A stretch of 64,000 nt of DNA from Mixta tenebrionis (GTDB lineage: Bacteria > Pseudomonadota > Gammaproteobacteria > Enterobacterales > Enterobacteriaceae): contig NZ_VHQI01000007.1 in the NCBI RefSeq assembly GCF_006517625.1, forward strand, positions 186,001 to 250,000, read 5' to 3'. The translations under genes were made by a program, and so were the position numbers. Of the stretch, positions 47,829 through 56,731 are shown in pieces; position 1 is the stretch's first letter, and every line of letters starts with the position of its first letter. Under the pieces are notes generated by a model. That model searched no databases, was not told where the DNA came from, and worked only from the letters and a program-made list of their open reading frames with translations.

Positions 47829-48179
47829 CTAAGATTTTTTTTTCGGCTGATATTTTTCCGGCAGCGGCGGAACGGGACGTTTATCGTCGATCAGATGGCG
47901 GATCGCCAGAATCGGATGATACAGCAGCATTCGTGGCCCAGCCCAACGCATAATCTGTTTCATCTCTTCGCGCGGCGCAGGTTGATAGCAGTGAATCGGG
48001 CACTGTTTACAGGCGGGTTTATCTTCGCCGTAAGCGCAGCGATCGAGACGCTTTACCGCATACTGATACAGCTTTTGATAACGTTCAGGTTCAGGCATCG
48101 CCTGGGGACAGCCGGACTGATACAGCGCGATCATTTTCTCAATGGTGCGCTTTTCTCGCTGAATACGCTTTCCTGACAT
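47829..48179 (-). CDS. ygbA: YgbA-type protein (nitrous oxide-stimulated promoter family)
   Basis: A 116-residue cytoplasmic protein of the YgbA family, whose E. coli member is induced by nitric oxide through NsrR. The core has a cysteine cluster RCAYGEDKPACKQCPIHCY (C44, C53, C56, C60 approximately) that could bind metal or an iron-sulfur cluster, followed by the conserved REEMKQIMRWAGPRMLLYHP. Basic at both ends. ATG 48179 is chosen over the adjoining GTG. Exact role unknown. Confidence 0.88.
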   Translation of the reverse strand: MSGKRIQREKRTIEKMIALYQSGCPQAMPEPERYQKLYQYAVKRLDRCAYGEDKPACKQCPIHCYQPAPREEMKQIMRWAGPRMLLYHPILAIRHLIDDKRPVPPLPEKYQPKKKS

Positions 48180-48182
48180 CAC

Positions 48183-49130
48183 GATATGCCTACAACATAA
48201 ATGATCTAATAACGGCGACCCTCAATCAAAGCGGCCGTCGACCAGGCTGCTTTTTATAGCAAATCGCCGCTGCGGACTTTAATCCTGATCAACAGACTTT
48301 TCTTATTTGCCGCAGACGAATCTGACGCCGCCGTGATGAATGGCGCGCCATCTCCTTGCTGATAACAGGGTTTTTAACTTTGGCCTCGCCCGAATCCCTG
48401 CTGATAACAGGGTTTTTATCTTTGACATCGCCCGACTGCGGCTGCGCAATGGCTATCGCCAGGCTAAACATTAATGAATCTGACAAAACCACCGATAAAT
48501 TTAACAGCGGGAAAATTAATAAGCGCCAAACGGACAATCGCGGCTTTACCGATGATGTTATTCTCATTTGCGCCGCGTCTGCTATATGAATTATTCCTCT
48601 GGCGATAAATTTCCGGCGCATGCTGAATAACCAGATTTTACCCTAAGCCGCGCGGCTCGCGTCTTTAAACCGTCGGGTAACGGGGTTCAGCAATAATGAA
48701 AGAATCTGCGCAGAAGCTGTTGCCAGATTGTCGAGTTGCTTTCTACGCCCGGTTTGTTGACAGGGATATTTAAGCCGCGAAAAAAGGCCGCTATATTTGT
48801 AACAAAATATTACATTAAATTCCATACCGAACGAATGCCTTTTATTTTATCCTTACAAGCACTTAATTGTCAGAATTAAATCCTTAAGTCAAATTGAGAT
48901 AATAGCTTTAAAAATCAAACAAATAACCGCAAACGCGCGTAGCCATGCGCCGCATAAAGGCCATATGGTTTGTATGCTTATTTCAATTTCCTATCAATGC
49001 TGTATTTTTAATAGCCGCTTTCTCATTTTTCATGCTCGTCGCCTTATGTATAAAATTGCCGTCACAAATATTTCCGTCTACAGCAATAACCATTTAGCCC
49101 TTTTCGGCACTAATAAGATCAGGATCCACA
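48183..49130. other. Long AT-rich region upstream of the fimbrial operon
   Basis: Nearly 950 bp without a convincing gene. It holds a 42-bp tandem duplication (48357-48440) and a strongly AT-rich tract (48780-49100) leading to the pilin gene, typical of H-NS-bound fimbrial promoters. No invertible-element inverted repeats were recognised. One minus-strand frame through the duplication (48289-48621) encodes a 14-residue repeat and is discussed under findings. Confidence 0.45.
48357..48440. repeat. 42-bp tandem duplication
   Basis: Two adjacent 42-bp units, both starting TGCTGATAACAGGGTTTTTA and sharing CTTTG and TCGCCCGA, at 48357-48398 and 48399-48440. The unit is 14 codons long, so the duplication keeps reading frame on both strands. 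Confidence 0.8.
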
Positions 49131-49739
49131 ATGAAAAAGATAAAAACTTTGCGTAAGCTGTTGCTTACGGCAGCGGTGAGCGGCGTTTTGTTTTCCCCCA
49201 ATACTTTCGCCACTACGGCAAATAATGTTAGCGGCGGTATTATTACCTTCAGTGGCTCGGTAACTGATACCACCTGTAATATTACTACCAACGACGGCAA
49301 CGATTTCACGGTAAATTTAAACCCTATCAGCACCGAAGATTTAGGCACTGATATCGGCGTCGTAACGGCGCAGGCGGCACAATTTACTTTGCATGTAGCA
49401 GGCTGCACCGGTTACCGCAATGACTCCACCTCAGCGCAGCAGCTTGATATTACCTTCAGCGGCGCCAATATATCCGACGATGAAAAATATCTGAAAAACG
49501 ATCTGGGCAGCGCGCGCGGCGTCGGTATTACCATAACCAGAGATGGCGGCAATACGCTGGTACCGCTTAATCGCGCGGTACAGACTGGTTTAGCCACCAC
49601 CAAAAGCGGCGAAACGAATTATGACACCGCGCCCGAAGGTGATATTACCTGGTTTGCTAATTACTATAATTACGGCGGCGCGTCTGTTACTACAGGTTCT
49701 GTTATCACCACAGCGACCTACTCCTTTAGCTATGAGTAA
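49131..49739 (+). CDS. Fimbrial major subunit (type 1 pilin family)
   Basis: A secreted pilin assembled by the chaperone-usher pathway. The 202 residues have a signal peptide (to about 27, NTFATTA), the N-terminal donor strand region IITFSGSVTDTTCNIT with the first conserved Cys, a second Cys in LHVAGCTGYRND and a C-terminal beta strand ending TATYSFSYE with the penultimate aromatic. First gene of a four-gene operon after an AT-rich promoter region. Confidence 0.9.
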   Translation: MKKIKTLRKLLLTAAVSGVLFSPNTFATTANNVSGGIITFSGSVTDTTCNITTNDGNDFTVNLNPISTEDLGTDIGVVTAQAAQFTLHVAGCTGYRNDSTSAQQLDITFSGANISDDEKYLKNDLGSARGVGITITRDGGNTLVPLNRAVQTGLATTKSGETNYDTAPEGDITWFANYYNYGGASVTTGSVITTATYSFSYE

Positions 49740-49787
49740 CCCAGGGCGGGCCGCTGCTGCCCGCTACTCATTGGATAAAGCGCGTTT

Positions 49788-50504
49788 ATGAAAAAAAGAA
49801 TCGCTATTCTCCTGCTGCTTGGTGTTCAGCATACAACTTTTGCGGGCGTAATCATTGAACAAACGCGAGTGATTTTCCCTCAGGAGAATCCATCCGTTGC
49901 AATACAACTCTATAATAAATCGCGTACCACTCATCTGGTGCAAAGCTGGATTGATGATGGGCGTCCTGAAATTAAACCTGAGAATATGAGCGTGCCGTTT
50001 TTTGTCTCTCCTCCGGTGGTTAAAATAAATGCTCATGAAGGCCAGATGCTAAAAATTATACCTAATGAAAAAATAGCTTCTTTGCCAGCAAACCAGGAGC
50101 AGGCGTACTGGTTAAATGTTCTGGACGTTCCTCCGGAGCCTGAGGTCAAACCTGCCGGGAAACATTACCTTCAGGTGGCGCTTCGCCATCGTATTAAGCT
50201 GCTGTGGCGTCCGAAAAAGCTTGCTATGCCGCCGGAAAAGATTCCTGCTCACGTTGGCTTTTCATATACGCGCGCGGGGAAAATCTGTCTGAATAATGAA
50301 ACGCCTTATTATCTGACGCTGACGCATCTCTTCATCGGCGGGCAAAAATCCGAGCAGGAAAATCTGTTGACCCATACGGCTTTTATTCCGCCCTACTCAT
50401 GCAGCGCGGACTTTATAAAAGCTAAGAAAATTATCAGGGGCGAATATCGCGCTACCTATATAAACGATGACGGAGCCAAAGTTAACTTTACATTCCTCTA
50501 CTAA
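49788..50504 (+). CDS. Periplasmic fimbrial chaperone (PapD family)
   Basis: Folds and delivers pilins by donor-strand complementation. The 238 residues have a signal peptide (to about residue 19), the G1-type start GVIIEQTRVIFP with the conserved Arg, an alternating hydrophobic edge strand (YWLNVLDVPP) and the hinge motif RHRIKLLWRPKKL, which places the conserved Lys after the Arg. The C-terminal domain contains Cys in KICLNN and PYSCSADF. It lies between pilin and usher. Confidence 0.92.
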   Translation: MKKRIAILLLLGVQHTTFAGVIIEQTRVIFPQENPSVAIQLYNKSRTTHLVQSWIDDGRPEIKPENMSVPFFVSPPVVKINAHEGQMLKIIPNEKIASLPANQEQAYWLNVLDVPPEPEVKPAGKHYLQVALRHRIKLLWRPKKLAMPPEKIPAHVGFSYTRAGKICLNNETPYYLTLTHLFIGGQKSEQENLLTHTAFIPPYSCSADFIKAKKIIRGEYRATYINDDGAKVNFTFLY

Positions 50505-50540
50505 ATAACACAATAAACTCATCATTTACTTGTGGCTGTT

Positions 50541-53057
50541 ATGAATACTAATAAAAAAGCGATAGTCGTGCGCTACGTCTGTTCTTTGCCAATGGTGGTA
50601 TGTTTCATTACGGCTACTCCTGCACTGGCTGAAAGTTTTAACAGCAGCTTTCTGTTAGGAGAGGCAGCGAACAACAGCTGGAATGATGTAAAAAAAGTCA
50701 TATCGCCGGGGATATATGACTTTGATTTATTCATTAACAACAAATGGCAGGGAAAGTACCGGATAAAAGTAGACGCACAGGACATTATTTATATCGATGC
50801 TGAATCAGCTGGTCAGCTGGCCTTAAGCGATATCAGGGAAATTATCAATAATAAAAAAGGCTGGATTCCCGTCGAGTTTTTTTTACACGGCGGCACCAGC
50901 CAGCTTAGCCCTGCGCAGATGAGACTGGAACTGGCGATTCCTCAGGCCTGGGTGCTGAGCCAGGATAATCGCTGGATAACGGCTGGGCAGTGGGATAAAG
51001 GGATTAACGGTCTCTATGCTAATTATAATTTTAATTACTATCACACCTGGCATAAGGGCGATATGCAGAATGCAGATAATCTCTACTTATCCTTACGCAG
51101 CGGGTTTAACCTCGGAGCCTGGCATATGAAGGATCGTTCCACCTATCAGAAATCGCGTAACGGCTCAGGAAGGTGGAAAACCAGCGAGCGTTACCTGGAA
51201 AGAGCGCTGCCGGATTTTCATGCCACGCTAAAGCTGGGCGACACTTTTTCGGAATCACTATGGTTTGATAGCGTTAAGTTCAGAGGCGTAGCGCTAAAGA
51301 AAGAAAACCGGATGTATCCCGATATCTATAGCACCTATATGCCGGTTATCCGCGGCACCGCCGCTTCAAACTCGGTAGTGAGGGTGTATCAGGATGGAAA
51401 TACCCTTTCTGAGATAACTATTCCAGCCGGCCCCTATGCGATCCGCGATCTGATGCCGACAGGATCCAGAAGCGATCTTAAGGTAGAGCTTGAAGAGGCA
51501 TCAGGACGACGCGAATCTTTTATCGTCCCCTATTCTACGGTGCCGGATATGCTGCGAGCCGGTTCTTCTGACTGGCAGCTTAGCGCCGGAGAGATGCAGC
51601 TGGACGGCAGCAGCTATCAGCCCAACTATATACAGGCAGGCTACGCCTATGGCCTGAACAACTACTTCACTCTGTTCGGCGGGGCCAATATAAGCCAGAA
51701 GTATCGCTCATTTCTGGCGGGTACAGCTATCTCCGCACCCTGGTTTGGCTCAATATCTTTCAACACGGAACGTTCTGACGCGCAGTTATTTAACCAACGC
51801 ACCTATAGCGGCAACCGATACAAAATCGCCTGGAGCCGCTATTTGCCAACCAGAACCAATATTTCACTGGCGACTTACTATTATTCGACGGAAAATTATC
51901 TGTCGCTGTATGACCATGTCATGTTGAATAATCTGCTGCAGCACCAGCAAAGCGCCAGCCGTTATCTGAGAAATAAAAGCACCCTGAGCTTTACCATCGA
52001 TCAGCCTCTGCCTGAGGGCTGGGGCAGAATAACGCTGAACGGCTACTGGCAAAGATACTGGCGCTCGCCCGAACGTACGCGCCAGTACCGGCTGTCGTGG
52101 TCGGATACGCTGTATGGAATATCTTACGGCCTGGCGGCAAGCCGCACGCAATATGAATATGGCCGCAACCAAAGCGCGAACGCGTTTGATGAGCTGTTTT
52201 ACGGCAGCAGGCGAAATAATGAAAATCGCATTGAACTTACCATTAGCATCCCCGTCACGCTGTTTAACGGTTACGGCAGCGTCAACACATCGATGGTCGC
52301 CAGTAATAACAGGCTGAGCGGTTACTCTGCCGGAGTCAACGGCTCCAACCAGGTGTTTGACTATAGTCTTAATCTGACGGGCGATCGCGAGCGTGGATAT
52401 CACTCTGTTAATACCTTTGACACCTGGCATTCTGACTACAGCACCCTTACCGCTAACTATACGGAGTCGGAGCACTACCGTCAGCTGGGCGCTGGCGCAT
52501 CCGGGGCCTTGCTGGCGTGGAAAGGAGGCGTTCTGGCCTCTAACAAGACTGGCAATACCTTTGTCATTCTTGAAGCGCCGGGGCTGAAAAATGCCCGCGT
52601 AAACAGCGACCCCACCCTTAAAACCAACGCTAAAGGCCGTATACTGATACCTTCTGCCGCAGCCTGGCGAATAAATACCTTCAGATTAGAGGGCGAAGAA
52701 AAAGAAAGCGGCGGCGCCGAGCTTATTAATAATATTGCCCGTACCGCGCCCTGGGATGGCAGTATCTCTTACGTAAAATATAAAACCGATCGCAGAAAAA
52801 CTTATACCTACCGTGCCAGATTACCGCAAAACAGGCCGCTGCCTTTCGGCGCCGATGTTATCAACCGCGACGGCAAGGTGATTGGTTATGTTGCCCAGGA
52901 CAGCCTTATCTATCTTAAAGCCGATAAGGCTCCTGAAACGTTTAGCGTAGTTTTATCGGCATCCTATCCTGCCGCTATCTGTACCGTTAATACGCCTGAC
53001 GCTGCTGCTGCCAATCTCTGTCAGCCTGCAATGGAGCAACGGGGAGAGATTAAATGA
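50541..53057 (+). CDS. Outer-membrane fimbrial usher
   Basis: A 24-strand barrel that secretes and assembles the pilus. The 838 residues have a signal peptide, an N-terminal chaperone-binding domain (FNSSFLLGEAANNSWNDV, then PGIYDFDLFINNKWQG), a plug region (PVIRGTAASNSVVRVYQDGN, then IPAGPYAIRDL) and two C-terminal domains with Cys in SYPAAICTVN. ATG 50541 is chosen; an in-frame GTG at 50532 adds three residues. The stop overlaps the adhesin start (ATGA). Confidence 0.94.
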   Translation: MNTNKKAIVVRYVCSLPMVVCFITATPALAESFNSSFLLGEAANNSWNDVKKVISPGIYDFDLFINNKWQGKYRIKVDAQDIIYIDAESAGQLALSDIREIINNKKGWIPVEFFLHGGTSQLSPAQMRLELAIPQAWVLSQDNRWITAGQWDKGINGLYANYNFNYYHTWHKGDMQNADNLYLSLRSGFNLGAWHMKDRSTYQKSRNGSGRWKTSERYLERALPDFHATLKLGDTFSESLWFDSVKFRGVALKKENRMYPDIYSTYMPVIRGTAASNSVVRVYQDGNTLSEITIPAGPYAIRDLMPTGSRSDLKVELEEASGRRESFIVPYSTVPDMLRAGSSDWQLSAGEMQLDGSSYQPNYIQAGYAYGLNNYFTLFGGANISQKYRSFLAGTAISAPWFGSISFNTERSDAQLFNQRTYSGNRYKIAWSRYLPTRTNISLATYYYSTENYLSLYDHVMLNNLLQHQQSASRYLRNKSTLSFTIDQPLPEGWGRITLNGYWQRYWRSPERTRQYRLSWSDTLYGISYGLAASRTQYEYGRNQSANAFDELFYGSRRNNENRIELTISIPVTLFNGYGSVNTSMVASNNRLSGYSAGVNGSNQVFDYSLNLTGDRERGYHSVNTFDTWHSDYSTLTANYTESEHYRQLGAGASGALLAWKGGVLASNKTGNTFVILEAPGLKNARVNSDPTLKTNAKGRILIPSAAAWRINTFRLEGEEKESGGAELINNIARTAPWDGSISYVKYKTDRRKTYTYRARLPQNRPLPFGADVINRDGKVIGYVAQDSLIYLKADKAPETFSVVLSASYPAAICTVNTPDAAAANLCQPAMEQRGEIK

Positions 53058-54079
53058 AAGCTGATACTTCACTTAAGCTTGCTTTTTTGCTGATGATTTC
53101 AGTCTGGGCAGTCAGAACCCAGGCTTCCTGTACGACCTTAAGGAATGGCGTTAGTAATGATTATATTGCCAACTCCGTCAGCTATCTGAATCTGAAAAAA
53201 GCGTTTATCTCCAGCGCCGAGTACACTACGCAATTAAATACTAACTGGGCGTCAGATTTTAGTTTGCTGTGCTCAGGGATATTCCCCGTTACGCTCTATT
53301 ATCACTCGGCAACCGGCAGTGGTTTTGCGGTTGAGTTTATCGATAAAAGCAAAGGGCTCGATCAGTGGATTACATTTATCGCGACGCCGCAGCAGAGCAG
53401 CGTCGTCAACTCTCCCGGAACGCATGTCTTTTCCGGCAAAAATATTGACTACAGATTGACGGCGAAGCTGGGGAAAAGCGGGGAAGATTTTACCCAGGCC
53501 AACGGCAACCGTTATCAGCTACTGACGGTGGCTTTAAGCGATTACGATAAACATACGCCCGCATGGTTACGCAGCTATTACAACAAAGATACCGGCGTTA
53601 AAGGCTACGCGCTGCTTGACGTAACATACGATCCCGACGCGACAACATGTACTATCGATAATCAGACCTTTGTTTTACCCGCTATTACGCTGGGGCGGCT
53701 GCAGCGAGGGGAGACAGCCAGCAGCGTCTATCCGGTTGCGGTAAATTGCCAGGGGGTTATTTTAGAAAAAACCACCCGCAGCGTTACCGCCCGGCTTTAC
53801 AGTAATGATTTAATCGATGGCGGCAGCTACATTATCCGCAATCAAAGCTCTACTTCTGCAGGCGTTGGCTTTCAGCTGTTCAATGATAAAAACGATCCGC
53901 TTATCTTTAGCAGCAGCGAAGATCGCAACGCAACCGTTATCTGGCGTAAAGAGCAGAACAGCGCTATTACCGGCGATGAGCAGTTTTTACTGGGCGCCAG
54001 ATATAAACTTTATGATGAAAAAAAGTTTAAGCCGGGAACGGTAACAGGAACCGTTATCGCCTGGTTTGAATATGATTAA
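53054..54079 (+). CDS. Fimbrial tip adhesin, two-domain
   Basis: A 341-residue secreted protein with a signal peptide ending near residue 25 (VRTQASC). The first roughly 180 residues, with little resemblance to known lectins, would be the receptor-binding domain. The second half is a pilin domain: TTCTIDNQTFVLPAITLGRL, VNCQGV and a C-terminal strand TVIAWFEYD. Translation is coupled to the usher by the ATGA overlap. Being last and larger than the pilin, it is probably the tip adhesin. The ligand cannot be predicted. Confidence 0.85.
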   Translation: MKADTSLKLAFLLMISVWAVRTQASCTTLRNGVSNDYIANSVSYLNLKKAFISSAEYTTQLNTNWASDFSLLCSGIFPVTLYYHSATGSGFAVEFIDKSKGLDQWITFIATPQQSSVVNSPGTHVFSGKNIDYRLTAKLGKSGEDFTQANGNRYQLLTVALSDYDKHTPAWLRSYYNKDTGVKGYALLDVTYDPDATTCTIDNQTFVLPAITLGRLQRGETASSVYPVAVNCQGVILEKTTRSVTARLYSNDLIDGGSYIIRNQSSTSAGVGFQLFNDKNDPLIFSSSEDRNATVIWRKEQNSAITGDEQFLLGARYKLYDEKKFKPGTVTGTVIAWFEYD

Positions 54080-54169
54080 TAGCAGCCTCAACTAAAAATA
54101 TAAAATACGTTAAACCACAAGCGTGCTTTTGCGCTTTTGTTACTTTACTCTAACCAGAGCGACAGCATC

Positions 54170-54679
54170 ATGGAAATTATTTCTAATGACTTTTATTTTA
54201 AAACTGGGGTCATGGAATTGAGCAAAAAAATCTATCATCCTAACGCCCCCTCTTTTATTTTATTTGACAGAGGGGACGGGAATATTATTCTTACCTCACC
54301 GTCGGCGATATCAAAAATACTTAAAAATCAATATGCTTTTCTGGAGTTTATATCATACCCCTTCTTTACGATAAGTAAGAAAGATTCGCTTAACGATATC
54401 AGGCTGGCCATGATGGTTTTTTCCATGAACCACATGGATAATAAAACCCACAAGCCGTTACTTACCAAATCAGAAAGGCGCGTACTTTACTACTTGCTGG
54501 TTCATCAATCAAACAAACAGATTGCAGAATCGCTTGGCATGAAGACCCGCAGTATCAGTAATCATAAATATAATATTTTGAGGAAGTTAAACTTACACTC
54601 AACTTCCTGCCTGATAAAAATACATCATCACTGGCAGCGGTTTTTAGCCCTGCACGGCGGAGATTTTTACTATATCTGA
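54170..54679 (+). CDS. LuxR-type regulator linked to the fimbrial operon
   Basis: A 169-residue protein with a C-terminal LuxR/FixJ helix-turn-helix (KSERRVLYYLLVHQSNKQIA, then MKTRSISNHKYNILRKLNL). The N-terminal half has no recognised sensor domain. Regulators of this size occur beside chaperone-usher operons and switch fimbriae or motility. It lies about 90 bp after the adhesin gene on the same strand. ATG 54170 is preferred over an in-frame start 11 codons upstream. Confidence 0.85.
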   Translation: MEIISNDFYFKTGVMELSKKIYHPNAPSFILFDRGDGNIILTSPSAISKILKNQYAFLEFISYPFFTISKKDSLNDIRLAMMVFSMNHMDNKTHKPLLTKSERRVLYYLLVHQSNKQIAESLGMKTRSISNHKYNILRKLNLHSTSCLIKIHHHWQRFLALHGGDFYYI

Positions 54680-55149
54680 CAGCTATCGCTGCACCAGAGC
54701 GAATGCTGGCTGGCTGGCGGCGCAGCAACCTTACCGGCCGGTAACAACCCTGCGCCAGGTATCGTTGCCGCGCCGTTACCGGTTGTTGCCTGACATGCCT
54801 CACTTAACTTTACAAGCTTAGCTGGCACTTTCAGATGAATTCTTTGTTGAGCTAGTTCCTGAGTTGTTCCCAAAAATCAGAGAGCGGATCAAGGGCGGAA
54901 AGTGCATAAGCTACTCTTATGCTCAGACGGCGATTGAAGGGGCCAGTCTCCCTGGCCTGATTAGTGGAAGCGCCATTACATCAGAAACGTGGGCGGTAAA
55001 ACCAGGGGACGGGAGACTTTATATCGCCTCCCGAAGGCGATCCTCACAGGCTACCGGAAGCTTGGTAGTCGTAAAAACAACAGTTCAGCCATGACATAAT
55101 TAAACCACCGTTAAAAATGCCAGCCAGAACCGATAAAGATAACCGCCAG
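54680..55149. other. Junction region between the fimbrial block and the island remnant
   Basis: About 470 bp without a recognised gene. A plus-strand frame of 76 codons (54864-55094) lacks a plausible start and family match and looks like a remnant. The composition changes here from the fimbrial block to the island genes. No tRNA or clear attachment repeat was seen. Confidence 0.4.
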
Positions 55150-55578
55150 TTACTGTATGTTATAGGTAAGCTGCACGGTTACTGGTTTTCCTGCATTTTC
55201 ATAAGTCGCCGTAGGATCGAGACTGTATACCCGGCCACTGTATGCCACAGCAACCCTATCGCCATCACGTGTAATCGCCGAAATGCTGCCTGTTCCGGTC
55301 AGGAACGGCATCTGGTCATGCAACACTTTTGTGATCTGATCCGGCGAGCCAGAGAGCTGCTGCGAGAGATAGTATCGATAAACGATCGGAACGGTTGCAT
55401 TGCCACTGCTGTTTTTCGTTGTGTAAAGCCATAGATCCGGGCTAACCTGGTGACTCCCCTGATATACGTCATCAGCCTTTGCATCCCCGCCAGTCAGCCA
55501 GACGAACCCGATAACAACGACCAGCAGAGCTACTGTCACCAAGGCATGCAAAACTTTAAAAACCGCACTGGCGGGCAT
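55150..55578 (-). CDS. Candidate immunity protein to the Ntox44 toxin, membrane-anchored
   Basis: A 142-residue protein from ATG 55578 (MPASAVFK) behind AGGGG. It has one N-terminal membrane helix (LHALVTVALLVVVIGFVWL) followed by a 110-residue domain probably in the periplasm, rich in Ser, Thr and Tyr and ending VTVQLTYNIQ. I recognise no family. Its start overlaps the toxin gene by 23 nt, the usual coupling of a polymorphic toxin with its immunity gene. The role is inferred from that position. Confidence 0.55.
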   Translation of the reverse strand: MPASAVFKVLHALVTVALLVVVIGFVWLTGGDAKADDVYQGSHQVSPDLWLYTTKNSSGNATVPIVYRYYLSQQLSGSPDQITKVLHDQMPFLTGTGSISAITRDGDRVAVAYSGRVYSLDPTATYENAGKPVTVQLTYNIQ

Positions 55579-55984
55579 ACGCGATCCCCTCTCTGATAGC
55601 GGCCTGATCCTTCGGATCATCGCCATAGGGCGGCTTCTGCCACGGGTAACCCCACTGAGGATGTGAAGTTTTTGCTCGCAGCTGAGCGGCTCCAGCACCC
55701 ATTAACAGAATGTTTTCCGGAATGCCCGCTGCGGTGCCAGTGGCGCCATAGTTGAAATTTCCAAACTCAGCCCAGTATGGATTGAATTGTTTGTAATCCC
55801 ATGGCCCTCGGTTTCTCACCTTCTGATAGAACCAGATATATGTCTGCGGCGGCGTCATATTCCTGCCATAGCTGTGTTGCCTGGCTTCGGCCATATTGTT
55901 CCTGATTATCTGCGGGTCCGGACCGACAAGTGGTATTGATGCCATGCCTTCCTGTCCCTTTCCTGTTGTGACTCCATCCTGCAC
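55556..55984 (-). CDS. Orphan polymorphic-toxin C-terminal module (Ntox44-like)
   Basis: Residues about 30-142 resemble the bacterial toxin 44 (PF15607) domain found at the C-termini of secreted effectors: TYIWFYQKVRNRGPWDYKQF, FGNFNYGATGTAAGIPENIL and GAGAAQLRAKTSHPQW. The visible start is GTG 55984. In frame upstream, a TGA codon at 55991-55993 separates it from a further open stretch reading NAPQERPDRVNDIDPQTG. The delivery part of the effector is therefore missing, and this is a displaced or broken toxin tip. Ntox44 is predicted to be a nuclease, but the activity is not established here. Confidence 0.65.
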   Translation of the reverse strand: MQDGVTTGKGQEGMASIPLVGPDPQIIRNNMAEARQHSYGRNMTPPQTYIWFYQKVRNRGPWDYKQFNPYWAEFGNFNYGATGTAAGIPENILLMGAGAAQLRAKTSHPQWGYPWQKPPYGDDPKDQAAIREGIAYARQCGF

Positions 55985-56074
55985 AGAAAATCACAGCCCT
56001 GTTTGTGGGTCAATGTCATTTACCCGATCGGGTCTTTCTTGCGGCGCATTTCCAGAGAGTGCCGCTTTGCCGTC

Positions 56075-56220
56075 AGTCCCACCGCCTCCGGCATACAATA
56101 GCGACTAATCTGATGAAGTCCCCGGACAGGAATATTCAGGCGGTTAAGCGTTTGCTGGGCTATTTCAGTTTGCGCTCTACGTTGGTGTACATCGATGAAG
56201 TAATTGATTCACAGAGCTAA
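56075..56220 (+). pseudogene. Tyrosine recombinase (integrase) 3' fragment
   Basis: The frame reads SHRLRHTIATNLM, DRNIQAVKRLLGYFSLR and STLVYIDEVID, the C-terminal catalytic part of a phage-type integrase. It has the conserved R in RLRH, the position of the second His (here Tyr in LLGYFS) and the nucleophile Tyr in STLVYI. The rest of the gene is missing; the open frame runs upstream only into unrelated DNA next to the toxin fragment. It marks a decayed mobile element. Confidence 0.75.
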
Positions 56221-56321
56221 ATTCTGAAACAGGAGCTGGTAAGACGAGATGTCAGAGCATAATAATACACCCTCGACATAATTTGATATTTTCAGTCAGA
56301 AACTGTAGAAACCGAATATGA

Positions 56322-56353
56322 AAAAGCCCGCTTGCGGTAACAAGCGGGCTTTT
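56322..56353. terminator. Bidirectional terminator at the left edge of the CbtA cassette
   Basis: AAAAGCCCGCTTG and CAAGCGGGCTTTT form a 13-bp perfect stem with a 6-nt loop and A/T runs on both sides. It ends the minus-strand operon whose last gene stops at 56436. Confidence 0.85.
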
Positions 56354-56435
56354 CAAGAGCCATTTACTCAACAACCGGACAATGGTATTGCTGTATAGAT
56401 CTACCATTTAACTCCTGGTTATTGCCTGTTCGGAC

Positions 56436-56720
56436 TCATTTCGTACCTGTCGAACTTTCGTTCTGATACATCGACAAGTATTTCTGAATAGTGGTGCCCG
56501 GACTCGGAATTGATTTAGTTGCGTATTTGTATTGATATATATGGTTTTTATTGTGTTTTATAAATATTGAGGCCCCCAGTAAGGCCCCCATCTGCAGGGC
56601 GTCAAAATTTGACGGTTGAACGGGAATTTTTACGCCCATCTGAAGTGTTTTGGATTGCACGGTGCCCTGGCTGTTTACGGAATCGTAGTGAGCACCATCA
56701 GCGTTTGAAAATGATACCAT
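56436..56720 (-). CDS. Hypothetical 94-aa protein after the DUF4942 gene
   Basis: A 94-residue protein, start MVSFSNADGAHYDSV, with no signal peptide. A short hydrophobic stretch (ALQMGALLGASIFI) could be a weak membrane helix. Ser, Asn and Gln are abundant at both ends. GGAG lies at 7-nt spacing, only 11 nt beyond the DUF4942 stop, so it is probably co-translated in the operon. I recognise no family; it is the most distal gene before the terminator. Confidence 0.65.
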   Translation of the reverse strand: MVSFSNADGAHYDSVNSQGTVQSKTLQMGVKIPVQPSNFDALQMGALLGASIFIKHNKNHIYQYKYATKSIPSPGTTIQKYLSMYQNESSTGTK

Positions 56721-56731
56721 AACCTGGCTCC

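Noticed and set aside
48965-49156. 63-codon plus-strand frame before the pilin gene
   Set aside because: Runs into the pilin start out of frame, in AT-rich promoter DNA; not credible.
54864-55094. 76-codon plus-strand frame between the fimbrial regulator and the toxin region
   Set aside because: No ATG start or ribosome binding site; the open stretch extends back to a stop without a start. At most a remnant of an unidentified gene.
54680-56435. tRNA gene or attachment-site repeat at the island edge
   Set aside because: The region was read on both strands for a tRNA cloverleaf and TTCRA loop; none found. The integration site may lie outside the window.
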